A stretch of DNA of 64,000 nt from an uncultured Clostridia bacterium (GCA_937894515.1 CALCRH010000222.1:8590-72589); one strand, 5' to 3'. Shown: positions 51,813-60,646, numbered from the stretch's first letter. Numbers and translations: made by a program. Notes: generated by a model from the sequence alone, not told the origin.

Positions 51813-52550
51813 ATGAAGAACGTCAAGGTGCTGATCGGCAACTACGGCAGCGGCAAAAGTGAATTAGCGCTGAACTTCGCCATGCAGGCAGCAGCCCGCG
51901 GCGACCGTACCGAGTTGCTGGATCTGGATATGGTGAATACCTACTTCCGCCTGACCGAGCGTGGTAAGATGGTGGAACAGAAGGAGATTCGTCTGGTCTC
52001 CCCCAACTTTGCCTGCGGCGGTATCGAGACGCTCTCTCTTCCGGCCGAGGTGGCTTCTGCTTTCGTGCTGGACTGGGACAGCGTGATCTTCGATGTAGGC
52101 GGAGACGATGTGGGTTCTACCGCATTGGGCCGTTACCATGAGGATTTTATAGCTTTAGAGCCCGGTGCGCTGGAGGTGCTGAACGTGGTCAATATCCGGC
52201 GTCCTCTTGCCGGTACGCCGGAAAAGATCCTCAAGCTGCAGGAGGGTATGCAGGTCCATTCCCGGCTGCAGATCACCGGTATGATCAACAACACCAACCT
52301 GTCCACCATGACAACGGAGCAGGAGCTGTGGGACGGATACCTGATGCTCAAAGAGGTCTCCGATATGACCGGTATTCCTATTTCCTATACCACCGGCAAA
52401 AAGGAATTCCTTGACGCCTTCCTTGCCCGGGATCCCGACCCGAAGTATGTGGGAACCCCCATCGCCATTGATGTCTATATGCACCGCGACTGGGACTCCT
52501 ATATTCAGTACGGTCTCAATTCCAAGCCTTTGAACATGGATATGCTCTAA
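51813..52550 (+). CDS. P-loop NTPase associated with 2-oxoacid oxidoreductase
   Basis: A 245-aa SIMIBI-like ATPase. Walker A is GNYGSGKSE (residues 9-17), followed by LLDLDMVNTYFRLTER near 36, IFDVGGDDVGS near 92, and INNTNLS near 158, which resembles the base-specificity NxD region of ParA/CobQ-like proteins. The family is unnamed. Its place between the aminotransferase and the oxidoreductase suggests a maturation or regulatory role, perhaps with cofactor or iron-sulfur assembly; this is inference only. Confidence 0.7.
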   Translation: MKNVKVLIGNYGSGKSELALNFAMQAAARGDRTELLDLDMVNTYFRLTERGKMVEQKEIRLVSPNFACGGIETLSLPAEVASAFVLDWDSVIFDVGGDDVGSTALGRYHEDFIALEPGALEVLNVVNIRRPLAGTPEKILKLQEGMQVHSRLQITGMINNTNLSTMTTEQELWDGYLMLKEVSDMTGIPISYTTGKKEFLDAFLARDPDPKYVGTPIAIDVYMHRDWDSYIQYGLNSKPLNMDML

Positions 52551-52615
52551 AAATCATGCGTTCCCCGATTTCGGGTTATTGTAATACTGCAACAAAAAGG
52601 AAAGAGGTGTAAATT

Positions 52616-52825
52616 GTGGTAAAAGTTATGATCGATGAAGTCCTTTGCAAAGGCTGCGGTCTGTGCGTAAGAGCGTGCCCCAAGGGAATCATTGAGCTGT
52701 CCAAGACCAAGATCAACGCAAAGGGTTATCACCCCGCTGAGGTCGTCAACATGGAGGCTTGTATCGGCTGCACTTCCTGCGCCCGTACCTGCCCCGATTG
52801 CGTCATCCGTATTGAAAAAGACTAA
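52616..52825 (+). CDS. 2-oxoacid:ferredoxin oxidoreductase, ferredoxin (delta) subunit
   Basis: A 69-aa 2[4Fe-4S] ferredoxin with cluster motifs [14 protein letters not shown] and [14 protein letters not shown]. It passes electrons from the TPP subunits to free ferredoxin. GTG 52616 follows AAAGAGGTG. It is the first of four subunit genes, in the delta-alpha-beta-gamma order used by VOR/KOR enzymes. Confidence 0.93.
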   Translation: MVKVMIDEVLCKGCGLCVRACPKGIIELSKTKINAKGYHPAEVVNMEACIGCTSCARTCPDCVIRIEKD

Positions 52826-52837
52826 GGAGGAATTAAA

Positions 52838-53917
52838 ATGGCTTTGACTCTTATGAAGGGTTCCGAAGCTATCGCTGAGGCCGCCATCCGTGCCGGTGCT
52901 CGCTATTTCTTCGGTTACCCCATCACTCCGCAGACGGAGATCCCCGAGTATATGTCTGCTCGTATGCCCGAAGTCGGCGGCTGCTTCCTGCAGGCCGAAT
53001 CCGAAGTGGCAGCTATCAACATGGTGTACGGTGCCGGCGGTACCGGTGCCCGTGTTATCACCTCTTCTTCCAGCCCCGGCGTGTCCCTGAAGCAGGAAGG
53101 TATCTCCTACTGCGCCGGCGCCATGGTTCCCTGCGTCATCATCAACGTGATGCGCGGCGGCCCCGGTCTGGGTAACATTCAGGCCTCCCAGGGTGACTAT
53201 TTCCAGGGCACCAAGGGCGGCGGCAACGGTGACTATCACCTGCTGACCTTCGCTCCCTCTTCTGTTCAGGAGTTCATCGACCTGATGATGAGCGCCTATG
53301 ACAAGGCTGAAAAGTATCGTATTCCCGTTCTGTTCCTGGCCGATGGTATCATCGCTCAGATGATGGAGCCCGTGGAGCTGCCCGACATGGTGGACTTCAA
53401 GATCGATCCCGAGAAGAAGCCCTGGGCCTGCACCGGTTGGAAGCCGGGTGACGATCCTGCCAAGCGCGGCGTTATCAACTCCATCTATATCGACACTGAG
53501 AGCCTGGCTGTTCACAACGATCGTCTGCAGGCAATGTATAAGGAAGTTACCGCCAACGAGCAGATGTGGGAAGAGTACAACTGCGAGGGTGCCGATTATA
53601 TCATCGCCGCTTTCGGTACTGTGGCTCGTATCGCCAAGAGCGCCATTGCTGAGCTGAAGGAAAAGGGCATCAACGTGGGTCTGTTCCGTCCCATCACCGT
53701 ATGGCCCTTCCCCTATGATGCTCTGAAGAAGGTCGCCGATCAGGCTTCCGTCAAGGCACTGCTGGATGTGGAGCTGAACGAAGGCCAGATGCTGGAAGAT
53801 GTCAAGCTGGCCGTTGCCGGTTCCAAGACTGTTGACTTCTTCGGTCACTGCGGCAGCCAGATGCCCACTACCGCTGAGATCGTCGACAAGATTCTCTGCA
53901 TGAAGGAGGGTAAATAA
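52838..53917 (+). CDS. 2-oxoacid:ferredoxin oxidoreductase, alpha subunit
   Basis: A 359-aa pyrimidine-binding and CoA-domain subunit (FFGYPITPQTEIPEYMS near residue 25, QAESEVAAINMVYGAGGTGAR near 52, SSSPGVSLKQEGISY near 76). The complex decarboxylates 2-oxo acids to acyl-CoA, reducing ferredoxin. The sequence fits the 2-oxoglutarate or 2-oxoisovalerate branch; which one cannot be decided by eye. Confidence 0.92.
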   Translation: MALTLMKGSEAIAEAAIRAGARYFFGYPITPQTEIPEYMSARMPEVGGCFLQAESEVAAINMVYGAGGTGARVITSSSSPGVSLKQEGISYCAGAMVPCVIINVMRGGPGLGNIQASQGDYFQGTKGGGNGDYHLLTFAPSSVQEFIDLMMSAYDKAEKYRIPVLFLADGIIAQMMEPVELPDMVDFKIDPEKKPWACTGWKPGDDPAKRGVINSIYIDTESLAVHNDRLQAMYKEVTANEQMWEEYNCEGADYIIAAFGTVARIAKSAIAELKEKGINVGLFRPITVWPFPYDALKKVADQASVKALLDVELNEGQMLEDVKLAVAGSKTVDFFGHCGSQMPTTAEIVDKILCMKEGK

Positions 53918-53918
53918 G

Positions 53919-54665
53919 ATGGCTGTTTTATTTGAAAAAACCAAGCTGCTGACCGACAAGCAGTTCCACTATTGCCCCGGTTGTAACCATGGTATCATCC
54001 ATCGTCTGGTTGCTGAGGTCATCGACGAGATGAAGATGGACGGCAAGGTCATTGGTGTGGCTCCCGTTGGCTGCTCTGTGTTTGCTTACGACTATTTTAA
54101 CTGCGATATGTACGAAGCCGCTCACGGCCGTGCACCCGCAGTTGCCACCGGCGTCAAGCGCGTTGTTGGTAAGGACACCCTGGTGTTCACCTATCAGGGC
54201 GACGGCGACCTGGCTTCTATCGGTACTGCCGAGATCGTTCACGCCGCCCACCGCGGTGAGAAGATCACCACCATCTTCGTCAACAATGCCATTTACGGCA
54301 TGACCGGCGGTCAGATGGCTCCCACCACCTTGGTTGGCCAGAAGGCCACCACCTGCCCCGCTGGTCGTAGCGAGGAGTGGTGCGGTCAGCCCATCAAGAT
54401 GGCTGAAATGCTGGCAGCTGTTCCTTCTTCCTACTATATTGAGCGCGTGGCCGTCAACAACACCGCCAATATCGTGAAGGCCAAGAAGGCCATTGCTAAG
54501 GCATTCAAGTATCAGATGGAAGGCAAGGGCTTTACCATGATCGAAGTCCTGTCCACCTGCCCCACCAACTGGGGTCTGAGCCCTGTTGAGGCTCTGAAGT
54601 GGCTGGAAGAGAACATGATTCCCTACTATCCTCTGGGCGTTTACAAAGACAAGGGGGCCGAATAA
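53919..54665 (+). CDS. 2-oxoacid:ferredoxin oxidoreductase, beta (TPP) subunit
   Basis: A 248-aa thiamine-diphosphate subunit. CPGCNHGIIHR near residue 19, the TPP/Mg motif QGDGDLASIGTAE near 91 and VNNAIYGMTGGQMAPTT near 121 are present. It starts 1 nt after the alpha stop behind GAAGGAGGG. The product acyl-CoA would feed energy conservation, for example through phosphotransacylase such as the ptb-like gene at 39158, though the two are not linked here. Confidence 0.93.
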   Translation: MAVLFEKTKLLTDKQFHYCPGCNHGIIHRLVAEVIDEMKMDGKVIGVAPVGCSVFAYDYFNCDMYEAAHGRAPAVATGVKRVVGKDTLVFTYQGDGDLASIGTAEIVHAAHRGEKITTIFVNNAIYGMTGGQMAPTTLVGQKATTCPAGRSEEWCGQPIKMAEMLAAVPSSYYIERVAVNNTANIVKAKKAIAKAFKYQMEGKGFTMIEVLSTCPTNWGLSPVEALKWLEENMIPYYPLGVYKDKGAE

Positions 54666-54666
54666 T

Positions 54667-55203
54667 ATGGAAAAAACTTTTATCTTTGCCGGTTTCGGCG
54701 GTCAAGGCATGCTCCTGATCGGTAAGTTCATGGCCATGGCCTGCATGCTGGATGGCAAGCACGTCTCCTGGCTGCCCTCCTACGGTCCCGAGATGCGCGG
54801 CGGTACCGCCAACTGCTCCGTGATCGTATCCGATAACCCCGTTGCCTCTCCCCTGGTGGACAAGGCTGACGTGATCGTTGCCATGAACCGTCCTTCTCTG
54901 GACAAGTTCGAGGACAGCGTGAAGCCCGGCGGCGTTCTGGTTATCAACAGCTCCATCATCGACCGCAAGGCCGTCCGTGATGACATCACCGTCGTGTACT
55001 GTGATGCTAACGGCGTTGCTGAGTCCGTCAAGAACCCCAAGGGTGCCAACGTGGCCATCCTGGGCGCTGTGATGCAGGCCTGCCCTGTCACCAGCGTGGA
55101 CAGCATGATGGAAGCCATCCGTATCGAGCTTGGCGAGAAGAAGGCCAAGTTCCTGGACGGCAACAAGGCTGCTCTGGTTGCCGGTATGGAAGCTGCCAAG
55201 TAA
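54667..55203 (+). CDS. 2-oxoacid:ferredoxin oxidoreductase, gamma subunit
   Basis: A 178-aa gamma subunit. The FIFAGFGGQGMLLIG start and the WLPSYGPEMRGGTANCSV motif near residue 37 are standard. It completes the four-subunit complex and is the last gene before a strong terminator. All four subunit genes share extreme codon bias, so the enzyme is probably abundant. Confidence 0.93.
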   Translation: MEKTFIFAGFGGQGMLLIGKFMAMACMLDGKHVSWLPSYGPEMRGGTANCSVIVSDNPVASPLVDKADVIVAMNRPSLDKFEDSVKPGGVLVINSSIIDRKAVRDDITVVYCDANGVAESVKNPKGANVAILGAVMQACPVTSVDSMMEAIRIELGEKKAKFLDGNKAALVAGMEAAK

Positions 55204-55217
55204 TTGCTTATTTCTAT

Positions 55218-55249
55218 AAAATCCGTCACCCGAGGGTGACGGATTTTTC
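55218..55249 (+). terminator. Terminator after the oxidoreductase operon
   Basis: A 13-bp stem (55218-55230 with 55235-55247) with a T run. Confidence 0.85.
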
Positions 55250-55366
55250 AACCCAAAACATTTACTTTAACGAAACATTGTTGGCAATTTGTTTCACATT
55301 TCGAGAATATATATTGACTTCTTCCGGTTTTTCTGTTAATATACGTATAAAATCGGAGGTGTCACT

Positions 55367-56095
55367 ATGAGTTCTTTTTCCTATTTTGTCGGACAGCGAA
55401 TCAAAAAGTATCGGAAGAGCCGCGGCTATACCATTGAACAGTTTTCCTCCATGATCAATAAGAGTAAGGCGACCTTATCCAAATATGAAAATGGAGCGAT
55501 TACGATCGATATTGAAACCCTGTATGACATCTCCCAGGCATTGGATATTGATTTGAAATATTTTATCGATTACCAACCCCCTATCTTCCATACGGAGTCC
55601 TCTCTGCCGAAGAGCACTTACTTTAATCAATCTTTGGCATATATGTATTACTATGATGGTCGTGTACGCCAAACCGTACGATCTCTTCTCCGTTTTTCCC
55701 CCTCTGTCTCCGGCGATACGGTTGAGGTTACCCTGTATAACGATGTGCTTTCCTTTTCTGAGCCGGATCGCTGCCAGCATCTCTTTATTGGCGAGATCAA
55801 ATCTTACGATACCATCACGCACATGGTGCTGACCAATCAAATCAATGAAGCGGAAAAGATGTATATCTGTATGCTCAATCCCCTGCAAAACCGTATGCCG
55901 GCTATCGGTCTGCTTTCCGGTATTGGTTCCACTCCTTTCTTTGCCCCTATTGCCCTAAAAACACTGATTTCAAAAGAACCCTTGAGTGAAAACGATTCCC
56001 TGCTCAATACGATACGGCTGGACAAAGATGATTACCACTTATTGCGGTATTATAATATGATGGTAGTCAATCGACCTGCTAACTTGTTCCTGTAA
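55367..56095 (+). CDS. XRE-family transcriptional regulator
   Basis: A 242-aa protein. An N-terminal Cro/C1-type HTH (about residues 8-64: IKKYRKSRGYTIEQFSSMINKSKATLSKYENG) precedes a C-terminal domain of about 170 residues without a recognised family. The latter is mostly beta and has no transmembrane segment. It is transcribed alone. Codon use is ordinary, unlike the preceding operon. Its targets are unknown. Confidence 0.82.
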   Translation: MSSFSYFVGQRIKKYRKSRGYTIEQFSSMINKSKATLSKYENGAITIDIETLYDISQALDIDLKYFIDYQPPIFHTESSLPKSTYFNQSLAYMYYYDGRVRQTVRSLLRFSPSVSGDTVEVTLYNDVLSFSEPDRCQHLFIGEIKSYDTITHMVLTNQINEAEKMYICMLNPLQNRMPAIGLLSGIGSTPFFAPIALKTLISKEPLSENDSLLNTIRLDKDDYHLLRYYNMMVVNRPANLFL

Positions 56096-56100
56096 CAGAA

Positions 56101-56132
56101 AAACCTGTAAGGTGAATTTACCTTACAGGTTT
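56101..56132. terminator. Bidirectional terminator between the XRE gene and sigE
   Basis: A 13-bp stem (56101-56113 with 56120-56132) bounded by T runs on both strands, touching the sigE stop. Confidence 0.8.
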
Positions 56133-56828
56133 TTAACTTAATTTACTGATTTCCCGCTTAAGACGCACCATAATTCGCTTTTCCAATCGCGAAATATAGC
56201 TCTGTGAAATGCCAAGATGGTCTGCCACTTCCTTTTGCGTCAGCTCTCGCCGTCCATCCAGACCAAAACGCATGGAAATAATATCTCGTTCCCGTGGATC
56301 CAGCCTGGAAACGGCAGTATGCAGCAGTTGGCGGTCTACGTCCTCCTCCAATGGCCGCATCACCACATCGTTCTCCGTCCCCATCACATCGGAAAGCAAC
56401 AGTTCCTTGCCATCCCAATCTGTATTCAGAGGCTCGTCAAAACTCACCTCTGTGCGTGTATTGCTGTTTTTTCGTAAATACATCAGTATTTCGTTTTCAA
56501 TACAGCGGCTTGCATAGGTGGCCAACTTGATATTCTTATCGAGTCGAAATGTATTGATCGCTTTGATTAGCCCAATAGTGCCAATAGAGATCAGATCCTC
56601 AATATTGATTCCTGTATTGTCAAACCGCTTGGCGATATAAACTACCAGCCGCAAATTGTGTTCGATCAGAATTTGCCGGGCATTTTCATCGGTTTCCAGC
56701 CGTTCCAGCAATTCTGCTTCCTCTTCTCGCGGCAGTGGCGGCGGCAGCACATCGCTGCCACCAATATAATAGATATTATCCGACCTGTGCTGTCGGATCC
56801 ACCTCCAAAACCTCTTGCATAGCTGCAT
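56133..56828 (-). CDS. sigE: Sporulation sigma factor SigE (pro-SigE)
   Basis: A 231-aa mother-cell sigma factor made as a precursor. A short basic/aromatic pro-region (residues 1-19, [15 protein letters not shown]) precedes the conserved [13 protein letters not shown]. Region 2 includes [24 protein letters not shown] and region 4 the [12 protein letters not shown] helix. The pro-region is a few residues shorter than in Bacillus and should be removed by SpoIIGA. The ATG at 56828 lies inside spoIIGA, giving a 53-nt overlap. Confidence 0.95.
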   Translation of the reverse strand: MQLCKRFWRWIRQHRSDNIYYIGGSDVLPPPLPREEEAELLERLETDENARQILIEHNLRLVVYIAKRFDNTGINIEDLISIGTIGLIKAINTFRLDKNIKLATYASRCIENEILMYLRKNSNTRTEVSFDEPLNTDWDGKELLLSDVMGTENDVVMRPLEEDVDRQLLHTAVSRLDPRERDIISMRFGLDGRRELTQKEVADHLGISQSYISRLEKRIMVRLKREISKLS

Positions 56829-57681
56829 TTTTACAGTTCCCCTTTCCTCCCCATAATGCCTGATAAGCTATTCCGCCAATGGATTTCGGATACAAAGCGA
56901 TCCATGTTTTGGGGCAAAAACGCCGTCCGATTTTTATGTAGTCACTTCGTACAGCCAAAAGGAGCCCATGCTCAGTTCCCACGCTTTGAAATGGCAGCAG
57001 TGAAAATGAGGTGTCCCCGATTTCATACAGACTGGCCAGCTTTACCTCCGGCGGCAATGCCTCTTCTAATACCTGTCGTGTCGCTGTATCAAGTATGTCC
57101 CGCAACGCTTCTGTCTCCGTGATCAGGACACTTGTGCCATCTACCGGATTGCAAAGCGTATTACCGGTATCATATAAAGCCCTTACCCGACAGGTTTTTC
57201 CACCAAGTGAAACGGTGATCTCCATGATTTCCCCCCTTCCAAAACGCGCCTGCTGGCGAAACAGCAGCTCCAGCAATAAGTAAAACAGCATCGTAGAGCC
57301 CAACAGTACCCACCAATTGATATGGGCTGTGTAGATGTTCTGATAGAATTGCTTTGGCTTCCCAATAAGCAATCCTACCGCCAGTATCAACCCTGCCAGC
57401 GCTCCGGACAGCAGAAAAAACAGCGCTGTATGGCGCCATAGGCGCCTCTGCCCGCAAAAAGCCACAATAGGCAGCAGGATTCCCACCAATATCCGAAAAA
57501 GCAGTCCCTGTAAGGTGGGAACTACAAATACAGCTGCTGCATATCCGCCGCCCAACGCAGCAGCAATTCCCAGCTTCCATCGTTGCCGTGCTGCACCGAT
57601 GAGCTGAGCTGTGGTAAGCAGTATGAGATAGTCAATAACTGCATTGAGCAGGAACACTCGGTCCAGATAAATAGTCGGCAA
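56776..57681 (-). CDS. spoIIGA: Sigma-E processing aspartic peptidase SpoIIGA
   Basis: A 301-aa membrane protease that activates pro-SigE in response to forespore signals. Five hydrophobic segments fill about residues 1-145; the soluble domain has the aspartic protease motif LYDTGN with D171. The TTG at 57681 begins [13 protein letters not shown], as in the family, and follows GAGGTGA. The ATG at 57702 lies within the -10 box of the promoter and cannot be used. Confidence 0.9.
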   Translation of the reverse strand: MPTIYLDRVFLLNAVIDYLILLTTAQLIGAARQRWKLGIAAALGGGYAAAVFVVPTLQGLLFRILVGILLPIVAFCGQRRLWRHTALFFLLSGALAGLILAVGLLIGKPKQFYQNIYTAHINWWVLLGSTMLFYLLLELLFRQQARFGRGEIMEITVSLGGKTCRVRALYDTGNTLCNPVDGTSVLITETEALRDILDTATRQVLEEALPPEVKLASLYEIGDTSFSLLPFQSVGTEHGLLLAVRSDYIKIGRRFCPKTWIALYPKSIGGIAYQALWGGKGNCKNAAMQEVLEVDPTAQVG

Positions 57682-57700
57682 CGCTCTCACCTCGCCGCTC

Positions 57701-57733
57701 ATTATAGCGCCGTATGATTTTGAAAAGGGTCAA
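57701..57733 (-). promoter_or_regulatory. Wide-spaced spoIIG-type promoter
   Basis: On the minus strand, TTGACC (57733-57728) and TATAAT (57706-57701) are 21 bp apart. Such over-long spacing is the known feature of the Bacillus spoIIG promoter, which needs Spo0A-P for SigA polymerase. TTTTCAAAA-like words in the spacer could be Spo0A contacts. Confidence 0.6.
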
Positions 57734-57736
57734 AAA

Positions 57737-57771
57737 ATGAGACCGGCAGACTTTCTGTCGGTCTCATTTTT
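57737..57771 (-). terminator. Terminator of the rarA-DUF951 string
   Basis: An AATGAGACCGRCAGA-type stem (57738-57752 with 57756-57770). On the minus strand its T run merges into the -35 box of the spoIIGA promoter. Confidence 0.7.
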
Positions 57772-58054
57772 ATTCATGGTCGAAGATTGCCTTTTTCTCC
57801 AGTAAAGGAGTAAATTCTTTCTTCCAAAGCTGATGCTCGATAGAGGTATCCCAGGCAGAAAGGGCCTCCCTGTCCATGTCCAGCACAATCATTACATCAT
57901 ACCGGTTTTCCCGGTGGACGCAGTTGGTATAAACCTGTGCGCTGTGAATACCGGGAATTTTGCCGGCGGTGGAAAAGATTTCCTCAATTCGGGAAAAAAG
58001 TGGAAATTTTTCAACATATTGCGGCAAGAATTTGGCAAGAATATAATGTTTCAT
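57770..58054 (-). CDS. Small alpha-beta barrel-like protein (Dabb-like)
   Basis: 94 codons or so. MKHYILAKFLPQY and VMIVLDMDREALSAWDTSIEHQLWKKEF resemble the stress-responsive alpha/beta-barrel (Dabb) domain, a dimeric ferredoxin-like fold. The ATG at 58054 lies 1 nt past the stop of the 32-aa membrane protein gene (TAAGATG). Function is unknown; the family call is tentative. Confidence 0.6.
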   Translation of the reverse strand: MKHYILAKFLPQYVEKFPLFSRIEEIFSTAGKIPGIHSAQVYTNCVHRENRYDVMIVLDMDREALSAWDTSIEHQLWKKEFTPLLEKKAIFDHE

Positions 58055-58055
58055 C

Positions 58056-58154
58056 TTATAACCCAATGTACGGCATGATCAGTGTCAACAGCATCACGAT
58101 TGCTAACAGCAGCGCAATTCCCATTGCCACATATCGGGTCCATTTCTTCTTCAC
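58056..58154 (-). CDS. 32-residue membrane microprotein
   Basis: A short frame: a basic start (MKKKWTRY) then one hydrophobic helix to the end (about residues 8-30, AMGIALLLAIVMLLTLIMPYIG). GTG 58154 is behind AAGGAGGAGACGAA and overlaps the DUF951 stop (GTGA); the next gene starts 1 nt after its stop. The strong ribosome site and tight coupling on both sides argue that it is real. Possibly a regulatory or assembly microprotein; unknown. Confidence 0.65.
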   Translation of the reverse strand: MKKKWTRYVAMGIALLLAIVMLLTLIMPYIGL

Positions 58155-58342
58155 TTCGTCTCCTCCTTCGGCACGATCCGCTTGATCATTTTCTCAATAT
58201 TACGCCGTGGCTGCATGATTTCATGCCCACAGCCCAGGCATCGTACTTTGATGTCCATGCCAACGCGCAGCACCTCCCAGCGGCGGCTGCCGCATGGGTG
58301 TTCCTTTTTCATTTCCAGTATATCGTGTAGCTGCAGATCCAT
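58151..58342 (-). CDS. DUF951 family protein
   Basis: A 63-aa protein typical of DUF951: MDLQLHDILEMKKEHPCGSRRWEV, then VRCLGCGHEIMQPR. C17, C35 and C38 may bind a metal. It is widespread in Firmicutes with unknown role. It starts 1 nt downstream of rarA and overlaps the microprotein gene by 4 nt, forming a compact string. Confidence 0.85.
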   Translation of the reverse strand: MDLQLHDILEMKKEHPCGSRRWEVLRVGMDIKVRCLGCGHEIMQPRRNIEKMIKRIVPKEETK

Positions 58343-58343
58343 A

Positions 58344-59606
58344 TCAGCTTTCCTTCTTAATATTGTCCCAGTATGCCTTTGCCGCCTGTTCCCGCTTATT
58401 GGGTCCATACACATAATACTGCTTTTCGCCCAATTCTTCCGGCAAGTAGCGTTGCTTAACGTAATGGTTCGGATAGTTATGCGGATATTTGTATGTTGGC
58501 ACTTTTTCCGTTCCTGTGCTGTCCGCGTGGACATTCTGCAGATGCCGCGGGATATTCCCCATTGCACCATGCTCAATGTCCTCCATAGCAGCAATGATGG
58601 CATTGTGGGAGGAGTTGGACTTTGGCGCGGTTGCCAGATAGACCGCTGCTTCTGCCAAAGGCAATCGTGCTTCCGGCAAGCCTACCTGCAATGCCGCATC
58701 TACGCAGGCTTTGGTTAAAATAATTCCCTGGGGATCAGCCAAGCCCACATCTTCGCTGGCAATCACCAAAAGCCGGCGACAGGGTGACAGCAGATCTCCT
58801 GCTACCAGAAGGCGCCCTAAATAATAGACCGCTGCATCAGGATCAGAACCCCGAATAGATTTTTGTAAACAGGAAAGCAGGTCATAGTGTGCATCGCCAT
58901 CCCGATCGTACCGCATCGCGCTGCGCTGCGATAACTGTAAAGCATCATTGCTTGTCACATATAAGCCGTCATTCTTCGGCTGAGCAGATTGGTAGAGCAG
59001 TTCCACGGCGTTAATGGCCTTTCGTACATCGCCGCCGCAGGCACGCGCGATCGTCATAGGAACGCTGTCTTCCCAAGTAAACGGCAAGCCGCTGCGCTCC
59101 TGTTGGATTTTCAGCGCTCGTTCTACTGCGGGAAGCGTTTCCTCCGGGGTCAACGCCTTAAATTCAAACACCGTGCTTCGGGAGAGCAGGGCATTATAAA
59201 TGTAGAAATAAGGATTTTCCGTGGTACTGGCAATCAGGGTGATTTTGCCGTTTTCCAAAAACTCTAACAAGCTCTGCTGCTGCTTTTTATTAAAATACTG
59301 GATTTCATCCAGATAGAGCAGAACGCCGTTGGGAGCCATCATAGTATCCACATCGGCAATCACATCTTTCACATCCTGCAAACCGGCTGTCGTGGCATTC
59401 AGATGATACAGCGCCTTATTGGTACGTTTGGCGATAATATTGGCAATCGTTGTTTTTCCGGTGCCGGATGGGCCGTAAAATATCAGGTTTGTCTCACTGC
59501 CGCTTTCAATCAAGCGGTGCAAAAGGGCACCTTCTCCCAGCAGATGCTTTTGCCCCACCACTTCTTCTAAGGTCTGGGGACGAATTTCATCAGCCAACGG
59601 ACGCAT
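58344..59606 (-). CDS. rarA: Replication-associated recombination protein A (RarA/MgsA)
   Basis: A 420-aa AAA+ ATPase related to clamp loaders, acting at stalled forks. Walker A GPSGTGKTT lies near residue 44, Walker B LYLDEIQYFNKKQQ near 94 and sensor ASTTENPYF near 121. The C-terminal MgsA tetramerisation part contains NSSHNAIIAAMEDIE and GNIPRHLQN. ATG 59606 follows GGGAGGTGATG. First gene of a minus-strand string with DUF951 and two small genes. Confidence 0.94.
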   Translation of the reverse strand: MRPLADEIRPQTLEEVVGQKHLLGEGALLHRLIESGSETNLIFYGPSGTGKTTIANIIAKRTNKALYHLNATTAGLQDVKDVIADVDTMMAPNGVLLYLDEIQYFNKKQQQSLLEFLENGKITLIASTTENPYFYIYNALLSRSTVFEFKALTPEETLPAVERALKIQQERSGLPFTWEDSVPMTIARACGGDVRKAINAVELLYQSAQPKNDGLYVTSNDALQLSQRSAMRYDRDGDAHYDLLSCLQKSIRGSDPDAAVYYLGRLLVAGDLLSPCRRLLVIASEDVGLADPQGIILTKACVDAALQVGLPEARLPLAEAAVYLATAPKSNSSHNAIIAAMEDIEHGAMGNIPRHLQNVHADSTGTEKVPTYKYPHNYPNHYVKQRYLPEELGEKQYYVYGPNKREQAAKAYWDNIKKES

Positions 59607-59694
59607 GGCATCACCTCCCTGCTTCATAGGGATTATACCATGATTTGCTTTTTTCTGCAACCGCTGATATAATGGATTTGAGGGGTGATATCAA

Positions 59695-60330
59695 ATGAAG
59701 TCCGAAAATGAAATTACCGCCATTATTGAGGCGTTAAAGGAATTATATCCCGATGCACTATGCTCCTTAAACTACGAAAAGGACTATGAACTTTTGTTCT
59801 CTGTTCGTTTAGCTGCTCAATGTACCGATGCCCGGGTCAATATGGTAACCCCTGCCCTCTTTGCTCGCTTTCCTACACTGCAATCCATCGCTGAGGCCGA
59901 TGTGGATGAGGTAGGCGAATACGTTCACTCCTGCGGTTTCTGGCGTTCAAAAGCAAAGGATATCGTTGCCACAGCTCAGCAGCTTTTGGAGCGCTTTGAT
60001 GGTAAGGTGCCGGATAATATGAACGATCTTCTTACTTTGCCCGGTGTCGGACGTAAAACTGCAAATCTGATCCTTGGAGATATCTATGGGCAAGAGGGCT
60101 ATGTCTGTGATACCCATTGCATCCGCATTACCGGCAAGTTGGGTATCACGGATGGCAGCAAAGACCCATTGAAAGTGGAGCAGCAGCTTCGAAAAGTAAT
60201 ACCCGCCTCAGAGTCCAGCGACTTCTGCCATCGTATGGTTTTATTTGGGCGGGAATGGTGCATTGCCCGTTCTCCGCGGTGCCAAAACTGCCCCTTAAAA
60301 TCTCTCTGCGATATCGGAAAAGAAATCTGA
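59695..60330 (+). CDS. nth: Endonuclease III
   Basis: A 211-aa DNA glycosylase/AP lyase for oxidised pyrimidines. The helix-hairpin-helix LLTLPGVGRKTANLIL (about residues 108-124) holds the catalytic lysine near 118. The catalytic aspartate lies in VCDTHCIRI near 138. A C-terminal [4Fe-4S] site reads C-x6-C-x2-C-x5-C (CIARSPRCQNCPLKSLC). It is divergent from rarA; both are DNA maintenance genes. Confidence 0.96.
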   Translation: MKSENEITAIIEALKELYPDALCSLNYEKDYELLFSVRLAAQCTDARVNMVTPALFARFPTLQSIAEADVDEVGEYVHSCGFWRSKAKDIVATAQQLLERFDGKVPDNMNDLLTLPGVGRKTANLILGDIYGQEGYVCDTHCIRITGKLGITDGSKDPLKVEQQLRKVIPASESSDFCHRMVLFGREWCIARSPRCQNCPLKSLCDIGKEI

Positions 60331-60333
60331 CAC

Positions 60334-60364
60334 AAGTGCCTGTTTTGAGACAGGCACTTTTTTT
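60334..60364 (+). terminator. Terminator after nth
   Basis: A 10-bp stem (60334-60343 with 60350-60359) and T run. Confidence 0.85.
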
Positions 60365-60400
60365 CTGCCAGCGCATAGACTGTGCTATGGAGGTGGGAAA

Positions 60401-60646
60401 ATGGATCAGAAGCAGATCATGGAATACCTGCGGCGCAATCCACAGATTTTAGAAGCGCTGGCTGTTTCACGAGATGGGCAGCTTTTAATGGATCGCCTGC
60501 AGCAGAACGGCCAGGCTTTGGATCAAGCCAAGCAAAAGTCACAGCAAGGCGATCTTACCGCAATGACAAATTTAATTCGTGGTGTGATGGCAGATCGTGA
60601 GGGACGGGAACTGTTAGAACGTCTGGCACAGCAGATTCAGAAGTAA
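60401..60646 (+). CDS. Small helical protein of unknown function (first of a trio)
   Basis: 81 aa, almost entirely amphipathic helix, rich in Gln, Leu and Arg (IMEYLRRNPQILEALAVSRDG, then LLMDRLQQNGQAL). No membrane segment or known domain. The ATG follows TATGGAGGTGGG. It is 13 nt upstream of the next small gene. The pattern REGRELLERLAQQ near the end recalls parts of its neighbour, so the two may be distant paralogues. Confidence 0.65.
   Translation: MDQKQIMEYLRRNPQILEALAVSRDGQLLMDRLQQNGQALDQAKQKSQQGDLTAMTNLIRGVMADREGRELLERLAQQIQK

Noticed and set aside
52547..53959. 470-codon minus-strand open frame opposite the oxidoreductase alpha gene
   Set aside because: Shadow frame; the plus strand encodes recognisable ferredoxin and alpha subunits.
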